Under the pieces are notes generated by a model. It saw only the letters and a list, made by a program, of their open reading frames with translations, was not told the origin of the DNA and made no database searches. Below, in pieces: positions 23,855 to 36,435 of a stretch of DNA of 64,000 bases. How positions within the stretch are numbered: the stretch's first letter is position 1; each line of letters begins with the position of its first letter. The DNA is from Pyricularia pennisetigena (Eukaryota > Ascomycota > Sordariomycetes > Magnaporthales > Pyriculariaceae): assembly GCF_004337985.1 (NCBI RefSeq), contig NC_043742.1, positions 2,962,176 to 3,026,175 on the forward strand, given 5' to 3'. The position numbers and the translations under genes are program-made.

Positions 23855-24403
23855 CTATACGATGGATGTTCTCCCTCTCTGGTGCGGAGGAGAGCACGTG
23901 GGGGAAGGCAGCCGACCTGAGAAAAAAAAGCCAGCCGCCGATCCGATCAATCTTGCCAGCTTTGCACCCACCCTGCTGGGCAGGACCACTTCAATCTCGG
24001 TTGGGCTTCGGTGGGCGTCCGGATACGGCAGGACGTCGATTCACCTTGGCAAGCCAATATTGAACACCCGTGCCGAATGCCACACTATTGTTTTCAATAC
24101 AAGAGTTTCGTCGCGCTAGTCTACTGCATACGTCTGTGTGTCTCTTGGGGCATGTACAGACTTTTCAGTAGGTGTCCTAGGGGAAGATTTGGTACAGTAT
24201 GAGAAACGAAAAAATAAAAATAAAATAAAACAGTCAATTCCCATAAAAACTCCACAACTCCAACTTCCAGGGGGTATTCAAGAAAAACGAATGATTGTTG
24301 CTCAATAAAAGAGATCCACTTCCGACAAACGCTTTGATCTTTTTGCGGAGCACCGCCCATGTCACCAAATGCGCTTGACCCCGCTAACTCTGTGTTCGGC
24401 CTA

Positions 24404-24442
<39 letters not shown>

Positions 24443-24660
24443 GCGATAATTGGGGGGATTTTTCTGTGTGTTTTTTTCTTTCCTCCTTCTCAAAACTGGC
24501 CAAGATGGGTTCGCTAGCCTGCGAATGCTGATCGCAAGTCAGGTTCAGCTGCTCATATGAGCGGGGAAGCGGCGACGCTGCTACGGCGTCCGTCCCTCGC
24601 ACTCGCACCTGAGATGGCACATGATCCACATGACCCAGTCGGTGTACCACAGTATATTCA
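21806..24660. other. Intergenic region with simple repeats and AT-rich relics
   Basis: No gene is supported in this 2.85-kb interval. A 46-base T tract runs 23809-23854, and a perfect (CT)16 microsatellite lies at 24407-24438. The part 22740-23470 has AT-rich, broken-looking sequence with no identifiable transposon ends. Open frames over the T tract are poly-Phe artefacts. Confidence 0.5.
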
Positions 24661-26414
24661 TCACTCCCTGCGCTTTGGTAAAACGTTGCCGGTGGACGTG
24701 GAACCCGTTCTCGGCCGCCCGAACATCTTCGCGTGCTTAGTGCCCCCCAGATTGACCAGGCTCACCTGGTCATCGTCCAAGTCCCTCGACGCGCCCTCGG
24801 CACCCTCGAAGCCGTCCCGGGGCTTCGTGCGGACCAAGAGCACCTCGTCCCTCGTGACGACGTTTTTGGGTGCGGTCAATGGCGGTTTCGAGAGCTCGCC
24901 CTGGAGTCGGTAGGCGGCCGCCATGCTGGGATACAGGTTCTGCATGGGCAGCGGCACGACGCCCAGCCCCTCCTCCGGGTCACGGTAGCATGCGGCCATC
25001 TTGTCGCGGGCCGGGATGGGCGCCTGCGACTTGGAGGACCGGCTCGCAGACTTGGAGATGGTGCGGGACACCTTGTGGAAGATTTTGACCGACACCAGGC
25101 GCAAGGCCGGCATGCAGGCGCAGATGACGCCGACCATCAACTCGACGACGGACCAGAGGGATATGGGGAGCTCGGTGTAGGTAAAGTTGTCGTGGTTACT
25201 TCGGCCGTGGGAAAGGATGTTGATTCGGTAGCAGCTGATGATGGTGGAGCTGGGTGCGGGTTAACAGTTAGTTTGTAACGAAGGCATGGAAGCCAGCCAA
25301 GGAGGGACGACCAAGCAAAACCACGTGGAAAGGGATCAAACCTACAGTATGCCAATGGCAAACATGACTGCGACACTCAACTTTTTTTTCGTCTGCAACT
25401 GCAGTTTTCTCAACTCCCACAAAGGAATGGCCAGCATCCATATGTCCACGATGACGCTGAACGAAGCATTGGACAAACTGAGAGCCGTAATTTGCACTTT
25501 GCATTGTCCTTGATATTCGGGCGAGCCGTCCCAGGACATCCAAAAGGCCTCGGGCTTCGGGTAGCATTGCAAACCCATCGTGAGCACGGTTATGGTGGTG
25601 AACAGGCTGACGGCGGCAACGGTGGCCCATAAAAGGTATTTGACGGTCCTGTTGAGGAAAATGCGAATAAGAAAAAAAAGAATGGATAATTTAAGCATGC
25701 CGACCTGGAAGAAAAATATGATGGTAACGATGAAATGAAATTTCAGAAACTGGTATATATTGTCGACGGGAACGGCCCAAATGTCGACGCCGAGGCCGGA
25801 GGGGATGGTGCCGTATAGAGTGACGAGCGTGGCGGGTATAATGCCGGTGATGATTACTATGCTTATGCAGAGGTCGTCGAGTCCCATTTGGTGCCAGCCC
25901 ATGACGACGCCTTTAGACAGCAGGCGGATGCCGGCGAGCAGGCAGGCGATGGGCGAGAAAACCAAGACTATGATGCGGTAGTACCAGCGCTCGTCGCGCG
26001 GGGTCACGCCGCACGTCAGCTTGCTTGCTCGCAGGGCCACCAGTCCTTCCTTGACGGTGCAGTTGGCTTTGACGCAGGCTGTCGACTGGACCATGAAGTC
26101 GGTGTCGGTGCACATGCACTGGCGCATGAGGTTCTGTGGCTGCTTGCCGCAGGCCGAGTTGGCCAGGGCCTTGAGGCTGCATGGAACCTGTTCGAATGTG
26201 TTTGTCAGCTGTGAGATCTCTTGGTGGAAGTGACGGCCAGAGAGAAAAAGAAAATAAAAATAAAAAATAAAAAATAAAAAATAAAAAATAAAAAAGAAAG
26301 GAAAAAAAGAAATCCATTTCTTACCGCACATGCAGGAATCTGCACGTCATTTGCATCTTGTGCTAGAGACAGCGTCGTGAGAACCAATACTGGCAAGAGA
26401 TGTGGCAGCTTCAT
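24661..26414 (-). CDS. CFEM-domain seven-helix receptor (Pth11-like family)
   Basis: Exons 26325-26414, 25346-26208 and 24661-25249 join in frame across introns of 116 and 96 bp to about 513 residues. A signal peptide is followed by a CFEM domain with eight cysteines (about residues 29-105), then seven hydrophobic helices, with acidic D-D in the second-helix start (G-L-D-D-L), and a conserved W-S-V-V-E-L helix near the end. The long C-terminal cytoplasmic tail is basic and Ser-rich. This layout matches CFEM-containing GPCR-like proteins such as Pth11 of Magnaporthe, which sense host surface cues upstream of cAMP signalling. The first intron carries a (TTTTTA)n microsatellite. The ligand is unknown. 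Confidence 0.9.
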
Positions 26415-27207
26415 GTTGCAGTGAAACTGCCACTTGATTGATGGAGGAGAAGTGGCAGGGCTGGAAGAAGACGAGAGACATGACGACTCATCCCATGGTC
26501 AAAAGAGAAAAAGAAAGATAACAAAAAAGAGAAAGAAAAAGATTGTGGATATAATCCGAGACTTCCGAGTCTTGCGAGTATGCTCGCAGTGGAGATGGAG
26601 CACGTTTGTCTGTTTCCAAGCATTTCTTTTATTTTTTTGTTTTTATTTTTATTTTTATTTTTATTTTTCTCGGAATGGTGCAAGACTTCAGCGGCCCACC
26701 GACGTGATGCCAAAGTCTCTAGTTGATAGGTAAACCTGGAACTGGCCACCGGACATTTTCCCACAAAAGACGTGGTTTCTTTCAACCCGAGACCTCGCTG
26801 GGCGAACAGTGGGATAAGCTTTTGTGGAACTGTCATGGCCTGCCGCATCTCCAGCCTGCTGCTGCCCTGGCATGCCAGCAGGGACTTGGAGCAGTGTGGG
26901 GGGCGCACGATCCAGCCTTGACAGACCATGAATAGATAACGTCGTGTTATTATGGCGGGGGAGGAGTATCCCCCTCTCTTTCTTTGCGCGAACAATTAGA
27001 GTCCTTGCAACGCACGCACTCGCTGATGCAACCTGGCGAAACTCTGATAAATTGCACGAGGGTCGGAGCGATCAAAACCTCCCCGCCCAGTCCTGATTCT
27101 CTGCTTTGGTAAGGAAAGAAATAACAAGGCTGGATATGGTAGGCAATCAAGTCATGCATGCAGTAATGCGTTGAGCCTTCAAATGATAAACCGCGAATTT
27201 TCTTTTT

Positions 27208-27240
<33 letters not shown>

Positions 27241-27867
27241 GTTGGTTGGTTGGTTGTACCAAGTTCAGTATATACTATATCGACTGTGCTCAGCGACCAT
27301 CAAACATCCAGTGGAAAGACTACTTCCTCTGCCTTCTGACAGAACTAATGCATTCACTGTACAGATACAGCATAAACGTCGCAAATTACAGCTACCTTGT
27401 AAGGTCCTCTTGCTGTCTACGACTCAGCAGGTCTATCATGTGCTCTTAGATCACGTGCATTCAGACGTGACGGGGCACATGCATCTCCCCCTGAAGTTCG
27501 GAGAATCCTGCCTATTTACACTGCACCGCAATCGATTTAAACAGAGGCCGAGATTATAGTTCTACTGCCACAGTAGCTCAGAAAATTGAGAAGTGGATCC
27601 CAGCGCTAGGTGAGAAACCTGTGCACCAGTTGCAAATTTGCACCCTTGATTTGTCACACCCTACCTGCATATTGTTTACAATGGCAGATTTTCGCGGTGC
27701 GGCCTTTAATCTTGCGTCTATGAGTACAGCCGTGAGTTTCTAACAAGGTTTCATTTGTCAGTCTATCAAGTCTAATATCAATTAAATACAAACCCTAGCG
27801 CCAAAACCACGAGCCCTGCTGTTTTTTTCTTCCATTTTCTCTATCATTGAAGTAGCACAAAAGCCGT
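26415..27867. other. Receptor upstream region with simple repeats
   Basis: This contains the promoter side of the CFEM receptor, an ATTTTT microsatellite (26625-26670), a T tract of about 31 bases near 27209-27239 and a GGTT repeat directly after it. No gene is supported. Confidence 0.45.
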
Positions 27868-28602
27868 TCAAGACTCCCAAGGTCCCTCCTGACTCAGCCC
27901 ACCAAAGCCTTCAGATTTTTCGGTTCCAGCTGCCACTCCATGAAAATACTTGGGTGGGCTAGAAAGTGATTCTGACTGTCCTGCGCATGTGCTTCTTGGG
28001 TTCCACCGCACTGGGAGAAGTTTAAGCGATTTTACTAGAAGGTGTTTGGGGGATCTTGAAGGGCTTGGAAATCGAGGGTTTCTTGTTAGAGTTTGTAGAG
28101 CTTTTGGGGCTGGTGGGTTTTTTTTAGAAGCCTTGGAAGTAGTCCCAGGCTTAGGAATAGCATTGGGCTTGGGGGGTGCCTGAGGTTTTGGAGCCGACTG
28201 ATTTTGAGGGGAAGCAGAGCGTCTTCTGCTAGGAGCAGGAACAGTCAAACCTGCCAACTTCGTGCCTTCAACAGCGATGTCGCCTTGGACACTGACGGCC
28301 ACTGACCCGAACGGAAGCGGTTTGTCAACGTCCTCGTTCTTTCGGATGTGCTCATGAACAACGGTGTGCCCACAGAACTTGCAATTTCCCGGGCCTGTTC
28401 GTTGAAATTCGTCATTTTCTCGGTCAGACCCTTCTTGATAGTATGAATGGCTTTTGCTGACGGCCTGCCCAACTCAGTCAGTGTCCCTATAAACTCCTAT
28501 TCATTCGTTTGACTCATTGCATTGTATCGGGTGGCAGCGTCAGGCAGGCTTAGGACGGCCTTGACATTTGTCATTTTGGAATTCCTGACCGCCGCCTGCC
28601 AC
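27868..28602 (-). pseudogene. Possible broken gene, function unknown
   Basis: On the minus strand, a frame from about 28590 down to 28250 reads as a coherent, mostly alpha-helical sequence (including a K-A-x-L-S-L-P-D-A-A-T-R-Y-N-A-M segment) but has one in-frame TAG near 28498. A second frame (28302-27868) continues as a Pro/Ser/Lys-rich tail. This could be a small gene with a missed intron or a frameshifted relic. I recognise no family. Confidence 0.3.
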
Positions 28603-29339
28603 CTCTGCAAGAGGCTGGTCCCCGTCGTTGAGGCATGGAGAGGAACTTTGTTGATAGACCATTCCTCGGCGTTGCCGTAGGCGAGGAGGGTGACGCAAGT
28701 ATCGCGACCTACGGTTCCTATAGGTTGATTAGTCTTGGCAACCTTGACTTCGTCCTGACAGATCGTAAAGCTGTGAGTCTTGGGATTACGGCGATTCAGC
28801 CGATGAGAGATGACTGTGTCAATGGAGATGTTTCGTCCAAGGTGTCAGTGGATACGTTAAGCCATTCTCAAATAGGACGAGATGAGCTGTTTGCAAGAGA
28901 TATTGAGAAACCTGGTTGCATGTGGGGCATCTCCAAGAGAGATGGATACCAGAATGCTGGCAATAACTGCGATTGATAGCTTCGTTGTGTATACGAGTTT
29001 TCGTATGATGTAGTTCTGTTGTAGGTCAGGATGCTAGTCGTGAGGAATCTGATGAAACAAAGAGGCTAAGAAAAAGATCGACCGCAAAAATATTTCAACA
29101 TGGCCATCTATATATCCTCAGACCTGTCAGCTACGAACCGCATCATGTAGAAGTCATCAAGTAGCTATGGTGGAGTAAAAAAAAAGGCCTTGCAGTCATG
29201 GAACAGGCAGACAAGGTGAGTTTGTCCGTTATTCTTCTTCATCTCGTCGGGTCTGACTGAGAGTCAGAGGAAACAAAGTAATGTGTCATGATTAGCGTGT
29301 AGACTCTGCCACCTCAAGAGACAAAAAGCGAGCTTGGAA
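28603..29339. other. Spacer at the border of the AT-rich compartment
   Basis: A 113-codon frame exists at 28635-28976 (+), but its product matches nothing I recognise and lacks a signal peptide or domain. The AT-rich transposon region begins at the right edge. Confidence 0.35.
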
Positions 29340-29820
29340 TGTAATGGGCCCACTTTTATTTGTATATAAGCCACAATAGTTAGTGCCGAAGTGGGGCTGT
29401 CGGGGTTGTCGGATTTTCCGATTTTGTATTGCAGGAGTTGCGATTTAACGGTTAGCGAATGGGGTTTACCCTGTGCTGGGTTTGGCCCCCACACTGCATT
29501 TACGAATCAGTTACCCTGTACCGGGTTAAAAATTTCACCAAATTAGCAAATTAGTGCGAACCGAAAAATGGTTTGTATGGAAATAAAGGTATTTTTTCAA
29601 TAACGCATACAAAATTATTTTTCGGAAAATCGTGTGCGGCACCGAAAGGTTTTGCGGGGTGCGGACCCCCATTTCGATATCGGAAAGTATATAAGGGAAA
29701 CAAAACAAAATTTCCCCCACCAATAAATCGAATTTATTAATCCCAAAATTAGTGTACCATTTTAATGCATTTAATGCATTAAAACCCTGTAATTATAGGC
29801 GTTAAGCCCCTGTATTTACA
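29340..29820 (+). repeat. LTR-like repeat
   Basis: The sequence starts TGTAATGGGCCCAC and ends near CCCCTGTATTTACA, with a TATATAAGG box at 29687-29695. Its diverged relative is at 16038-16546. It appears to be the 5' LTR of an otherwise unrecognised, heavily mutated retroelement into which copia-2 inserted. The left flank is TGGAA; the matching right copy was not found. Confidence 0.5.
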
Positions 29821-31082
29821 GGCCTTTATAGCGCAATTAACACCACGCCGCACCTAGGCTAATGCCTAAATGTTATAATCAAAGTACCGGGTAACCTGTT
29901 CTTAAGGTAAAATATAGTGAGTTAAAGCAATTGAACGTTTTAACTGGGTAATTGGGGTTTTTAATAACTGGGCTGGAATTATAGTCGATTCCTAAATAGG
30001 TAATAAATTAATTGCTGCTAAACAATCCTAGGTTAAATTTTATTTATATAATAATCAACGAATTTTATATAAATGATATTTCCAATATACTTTCTCCTAA
30101 TTTAATTAATTTAATTCATAATTCCCAGTTAAGGTTTTACGAATTAACCGAAATTACCTTTTAATAATTACATACTATTACGTAATTGGGCTTTTATATA
30201 ATCCTATTTCCTACCGCTCGGTATTTGTTTGGTCGAATATCGTTAAAAAGGGTGTAACCCCGCCTAACCTCCCTAATACCGGCCCAATTATTTGGTCGTG
30301 ATAATAAATTTCCTTTTTTTAACCAAATCCCTTTAACTTTTAAATAGTTCGTACTCCCCTAATCCTGGTTTCGGATTATATGTTCCTTTTTTAATTAACT
30401 TCGTTACGCTATATTTAATCGCGTAATTAAATCGAAATTTGGTTATTCGTCGACAAAATATCGCCACGCCTTTTTTGCGTTTTTTTTCCTTTTTTGTGGA
30501 TATACCTTTTTATTTTTATTATAAATTTCGCGGTATAATGCACTACACCGTTTTACCGCAAAATTCCTTTCGTTATATCGAATATTTTCCCGTTAACTGT
30601 TTAATTATAATATATTAAATATTCGAATATTTGATTGCGTAATATTGGTCGGTAATATTTAAAATATAACGTTCAAATAAAAGTTTTAAAGGAAAACATT
30701 TTGGTGAAGCAGCAGAAAATCCTGGAAAAATAATTGAAAATTTTTCGTTTGCAAAAATTAAAAAAATTGTAATTTGAAAAAATAATGCGAATTATATTTC
30801 GCAGAATTAACGATTTGGGGGAATTGGATTAGTTGGAACGTAAAAAAGCAAAATAGGAGGACCGGCGGCGATCGACCGAAATTTTTCCCGAAATATTTTT
30901 TGAATCGTTTTTTCCGGATTTTAATTTTACCTGGAATTCGTCCTTCGTAATAGGTTTTTTATATCCTTTTCTATTGGATAAAATAAATGTTTTTACGCAG
31001 CATTTAATTGGTAAATTGCTTTATTTCTATATTTTAATTTATAATATATATTAATTATCTTTTCGTAAACTTGTTCAATAAT
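29821..31082. mobile_element. Unidentified RIP-degraded element interior
   Basis: AT-rich sequence with stops in all frames. Short coherent stretches can be read on the minus strand around 30340-30560 (for example W-R-Y-F-V-D-E...P-N-F-D-L) and on the plus strand near 30705-30790, so it probably derives from a coding transposon. I cannot name the family. Confidence 0.3.
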
Positions 31083-31432
31083 TGTTAAGAACAGGCCTTA
31101 TAAAGGCCATGCGACCGCACGTTAAGTGCAGTCGGCTGCATTTTTCATGCGCGCAGCCAATTGAGCAGCGGCATAATCAACAGGTTATGAGCCTGGAGAG
31201 GTTTTAGCTTGTGCACTAAAGTGCATTTTGCATCGCCGGAAAGCCTAAAGTTTAGGCTTTATTTTAGTTATTGTCGTATTTTTACAGCACGTATATTAAC
31301 GAAGATATTGCTGTTTTTGTGCGAAATTGTTGGTTTTAGGCGCTCATGTAGCACCTACCCCCCTGTATTTACAGTGGGGATCGCTAAAAATTAGCGTTCG
31401 ATTCAGGCCTTTTTAAATACTGCAGCGATCGC

Positions 31433-33274
31433 TAGTCTCAGTGCTCAGACTAGACCCCCCTGCTTCGCAGTGGGGACCGATCGCTCCATGTACCTTTTAG
31501 CCACATGGTTTTTCGACCAATTACATTGGCCGAAAAGATTGCGCTCGTTCTAGTCTGAGGACATTTTGTCGCATTTCGCCGTTTATAGCGGTACCACCAA
31601 CGATAATTTGTCGCATTTCGCCGTTTATAACGGTATTTTTAATAATATATTTAATATTACGATATCGCTTATAATTATTTTATTAATATAAGGATAATTT
31701 GTGGTATTCTGCCGTTTATAGCGGGTAAATGCAATATATTCGCATTATAATGGTAAAAGAAAATAATGTACCCATAGTATGCAATTAAATATTCGTATAA
31801 AAAAAAAAATAAAAATTATAAAAATATATAGTAGTTTGCGTTAGATTTATTGGAATTTGCTAAGTATTTGAATGCCGGCCGCGTTTTTATAGCTACTGTA
31901 TTTGGAAAAATATTAAAATATTAAATAAAATCTGTAATTTTTTGTTATATTTAATTCTTGTTTTAAATAATGGTATGCAATAATTATTTTAACTTATTTT
32001 ACAGTTTTTATACCTTAGTAAACCTAATACTGCAAAATTCATGCAATTATCGATTAAAACAAAAGTTTTATTAATATTTTTATATAAATTAAGAATTTGT
32101 TAAGAAATTAAATAATGTACGCAAATATTGGTAAAATGAAAATATTTTCACTTTATATATTCTTTAATCAATTTGCTAGTAAACTTTATATAAGTTCTTT
32201 TTTTATAAATTTTATTCAATTAAATAAAGCAAAAAATATAAAAAAAATACAAATTTAGCATTTTTTTATATAAAAACATAAAAAGGGCCGGTATTGCAAA
32301 TCGGGTTTAACGTTAACGTTTATTTATATATATAATCCACTTTCTCAAATTTTAGCTTTATTAATGTTAAAATTGGTAAAAATGTAAAAGCATTTCGATG
32401 GTAAAATATATATAAAATTGGATATACCTTACCTATCCGCATATTTAAGGGTTTATATAATTTGGTATACGTACAAAAATGTAATATTATATTTAATATA
32501 TATATACCACGCCCCACGTGCAAAAACCACAAAATTCTGCTGCAAAACAAAAATAATTTAAAATTAATTCAATAAAGCAAAAAGATTTATAAAATATACA
32601 TTTACCATTTGTTTTTATTAAACAGTTTTTAAAACCGATATTGTAAGTACGATTGGATTTGGACGTTTATTTATATACGTAATCGAATTTCTGAAGTTTT
32701 GGTTTCATTATCGTTCAAACTGGTAAAAATATAAACGAATTTCGATTGTAAATTATATATAAAAAAATATATATTTTACCTATCCGTTTATTTAACTGTT
32801 TATATAATCCGATAAAAGCACGAAAATTTCTTATAGCGATATATACATATATACGACCCTCCACGTGCAAAAGGTATAAAATTTGGTCAAAAATTAAAAA
32901 TAATATTAAAAAAAATCGAAAATCGAAAAAAAAATCGAAAAAATAGTACCGCTATAAACGGATTAAGGGCGGGCTATATCCAACTTTTAATTGGCGTACC
33001 GGGTGCAAAAAGTTTTGGATTTATAAAAAAGGTTTAACAATTCTTATTTTCAACGATATTTTCTTTTTTCGATATTTTGCGTGGTTGTGGAATAATAAGG
33101 GAATATCGGTCGCAAAAAGGCCAAAAATACCGCCATAAACGGCGAAAATCGACAAATTGTCCTCAAACCTGAACCAGAGCGTTTTTTGGATGGACCCACA
33201 AGTACATTGCAAAGCCGCAATTGAACCACGTTCAATTGTGGAGCTCTGGGCTTCAGGGATGAGCCCTGAGACTA
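31433..33274 (+). mobile_element. Element A: non-autonomous TAGTCTCAG-family transposon
   Basis: This 1842-bp element has ends TAGTCTCAG...CTGAGACTA and a perfect 9-bp duplication, AGCGATCGC, at 31424-31432 and 33275-33283. The left end carries three direct copies of a 33-bp motif (core TTTGTCGCATTTCGCCGTTT; 31561, 31603, 31694) and the right end one inverted copy. The interior is AT-rich and non-coding, with two diverged tandem units of about 300 bp (from about 32285 and 32630). It has the same termini as the 13.8-kb element C and probably depended on it for movement. Confidence 0.85.
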
Positions 33275-33808
33275 AGCGATCGCTTGCATTGCAAATCCAA
33301 AATTTTTGGTGTGGTTTTTGTAAATCGTGCACGCCACTGTAATTGGTTAAAATTTTTGGTAGGGCTCGCGCTAATGAGTTAGGGCCAAAAACCCCTGTAT
33401 TCGTTCGCTAATAGCCCATTAAATCCTAATGCGTTTAATAGGGTTTACAATAGCCCACAAACCCATTAGCGGAATTATGTTAGTGGTTAGTTTACCTTGC
33501 ACGATACCCTGCAGTCTACCTTGTACCCATTGAACGAATTGAATTCGTTACGTGCACCTGGATTGGTACAAATACCAGGGCACCCATTAATTGCGGATTT
33601 TAGGGATTCCCCCTGTATTTTAATGGATTTTCACTATTGAAAATAGCGATAAACCCTGTAACTGGTAATTACAGGTTTATACCCGTTAAAAGGTAAACGG
33701 TATAGCAAATCCTAAATTAAAATAGGGTATTTACCCCTAAATAATTAAATTAATTAATTATAGCTATAAATTAGCGAATTGCAATTATAATTTGAATAAC
33801 TTTATAAT

Positions 33809-36435
33809 GGAAAATAGCCCTATATCGGGCCTTCCAGGCCCAGTTCCAACAGATAGGGTGCCTGAACCCAGCCTAAACGAAGTTTTAACCGCTAAATTAC
33901 AGGCCCAAAACTTGTAATTAAAAGCGTTAACTACGCAAATGGATTAATTTTAAAGGATAATTTCATAATTAATTGCCCTATTAACCCTAAAAAACGGTGA
34001 TTCCACTAATTTGAATGGTAATTTGGAAACTAAAACGTTACCGCACCCCCTAATCCACCTAATAACCTAGTTTTAGGTGACGGGATAAGTAAAGAATTAT
34101 TGAAACGGGTATTTTCTTTCCCCGAAAATTGTAAACTAATAGGGGTTAGCAATAACAATTTGTGGAAATAGGCGTTAATAGTATAATCTAAGGTTATAAA
34201 AGCAGCGGAATTTATTTCCAACCCTGAAATTGGTTATACCTTACCGGAATACGAGCAATTAATCCTAGTACTATTTATAAAAAACAGTTTAATTAAGGAA
34301 TTTTTAAAATCCATTTTATAGTATTTTAGCCCCGTAACGGTTTATAAAAGCCTGGAAAATACTTATTCCGTTGCACCCGAAATTAGTCGAAATTCATTAT
34401 ATCGGGAATTCCACGCTTTAAATTTTTCGAAATTTAAAGGATTAATACCTAAATTGAACAGCCGTTTTAACTTACTGGTAATTAAATTAACGAATACCAA
34501 CGTGCAAATTAACCAAATAAACGTACGGAATTAATATTTACGGGCCCTGGAGGGGATATTTCTTATTTGGACCGAACGTTAACGGAATATCCAACGGGCC
34601 CTGCAGGTAATAGGCTAAAATTCGGAAAAGTTGAATTTGCATTATTTTATAGCGGACCTTATATTCGAAAATTAGATTTTAAGCTCTATCACGGCTAAGG
34701 TTGCTAATTGTAGGTTTAACGGTAAAAGAACGGGTAAAAAGAGACGCTTAAAAGGGCGTTAAAAAGGAAAATAATGGGCAGGAAACCATTTTTAAATCAC
34801 GAAAAAAGGGTAATAAAAACTTTAATTCGGATTCTGTTTCTGCAAAAAAATTAAATCCTCCTCCAGCGAATTAACCGATGGAACGTCTATGATTTTTATA
34901 AATTTCGAATTATTTACGGGTTCGATTCCAGGTGACGCTAACGAAGGCGCAGCGTATAACGCCCTAAAATAGGAGGTTAATTCCGCTATTAGCGGAATTA
35001 TAAAATTACGTTCGGATTCGGATTCGGAAACCGATACCGGTAAACCGCTAAGACCACAGGTTTTAGCAGCTAATTTCAAGGTTAAAACGAAATTTAAACG
35101 CGGCGTAAAAGGGACCCCTAAACCTTGGAAATTAGGTTACCCTATCCTGTACGATACAGGTAATACGTACTATATTTTTGCAAATAAGCAATTTTTTACC
35201 GATTATATCCCCGGCTTTACAGTCGAAATCGGTATAGGAGGTGGCCCTATTAGGCCTGTAGGTGCCGCAATTGTGAAAATACAGGTCCGTTACGGCCAAA
35301 AAAACTGACGAATTTAAAAAGGTTACGTTAAATAACGTTTTATATATCCCCTCGTTTGGAATAAATATCGTTAATAGCTTTATACACTATAATATAGGGG
35401 GCGTATTATTAAAAAATACCCTGTACGATAAGGATCGCAAGGCGTGGGGACGTTTAAATACCATTAAACATTCGTTTTGTTTAAAGGTTAAAAGGTGCGA
35501 CATCCTTGTTCGAAATAACGTTATTTCAAATTACGCCTGTATAATAGGTAAATATACCACCGCTTTTAACATGGCCTTACAGGGGGTTATAAAAGGTTAC
35601 GCAACCCCGTTGGAAATAAAATTGAATAATATAAACCCGAAAGGGGATTATAAAATTTACACTGATTCGGAACCGGAAAAAATACGGTAACGGAAAAACT
35701 AAATCCCGAACAAAATACAGAAATAGCCGTAAATTCACCTGTAACGGAGAAATTTAGCGGTAAAAACCCTGAAAATTTACGTAAAATTGGGCCCCGTAGG
35801 CCCGGTACACCGTTAGGTAACCCTTTTCTACAGCCTAATATAAAAGAGATTATTTCCGAAAAAAAGGGGGATTCCTACATAAGAAATCGGTTGTTAAATC
35901 CTCTTTTATATTCGGATTTAAAGCAGGCCCCTGTAAATTATTTCCCTTTAAAATTAAAACGAATTACGGACGGCTGGTTAACCCCTGAAGGAAACGGAAT
36001 TACAGGTAATTGCGACGAAATCCAGGCCCAAAATACCCTGTTATAGCACGGGCGTTTGGGGCATATAGGGTTATTATTGCTAAAAAAACCGCTAAGATTA
36101 CAAAAAGTTTACCTAATTTTGACAAAATTAGGGCAACTACCTGTATTGCTTACGTTAAAACCATTTCTGTTAGGCGTACAAATAAAGTCGTATTCCCTAT
36201 ACCCCCTAATATTTTCGATTTTATAAAAGGTAATACAGTGACCTTTAAACCTAATCTTTACAATAAAAAACCCGTATTTTTATTATTAGTGGACCGAAAA
36301 TCACGTTTTCGGTGGTTTATCCCATTAAAAAATAAAGCCGGACCTACGGTTTTAGTGGTTATTAAAGGTTTTTTTCAGGGTTTTAAAAACTACGTACGGG
36401 CGTTACCCCCTGAATTTTCACTTCGATGGGGGGTA
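33809..36435 (+). pseudogene. Copia-2 gag-pol, 5' part
   Basis: From the ATG at 33809 the frame reads as a retroviral-type gag with a proline-rich start, then a capsid-like region (33990-34600), and after shifts and stops a GAG-pre-integrase and integrase core. The open piece 36010-36450 reads G-A-Y-R-V-I-I-A-K-K then D-R-K-S-R-F-R-W-F-I-P-L-K, typical of the Copia integrase catalytic domain. Most stops replace Gln (CAA/CAG to TAA/TAG), consistent with RIP. The frame is cut at 36435 by copia-1. Confidence 0.7.

Noticed and set aside
23731..24063. Frames containing poly-Phe
   Set aside because: Produced by the 46-base T tract; not protein genes.
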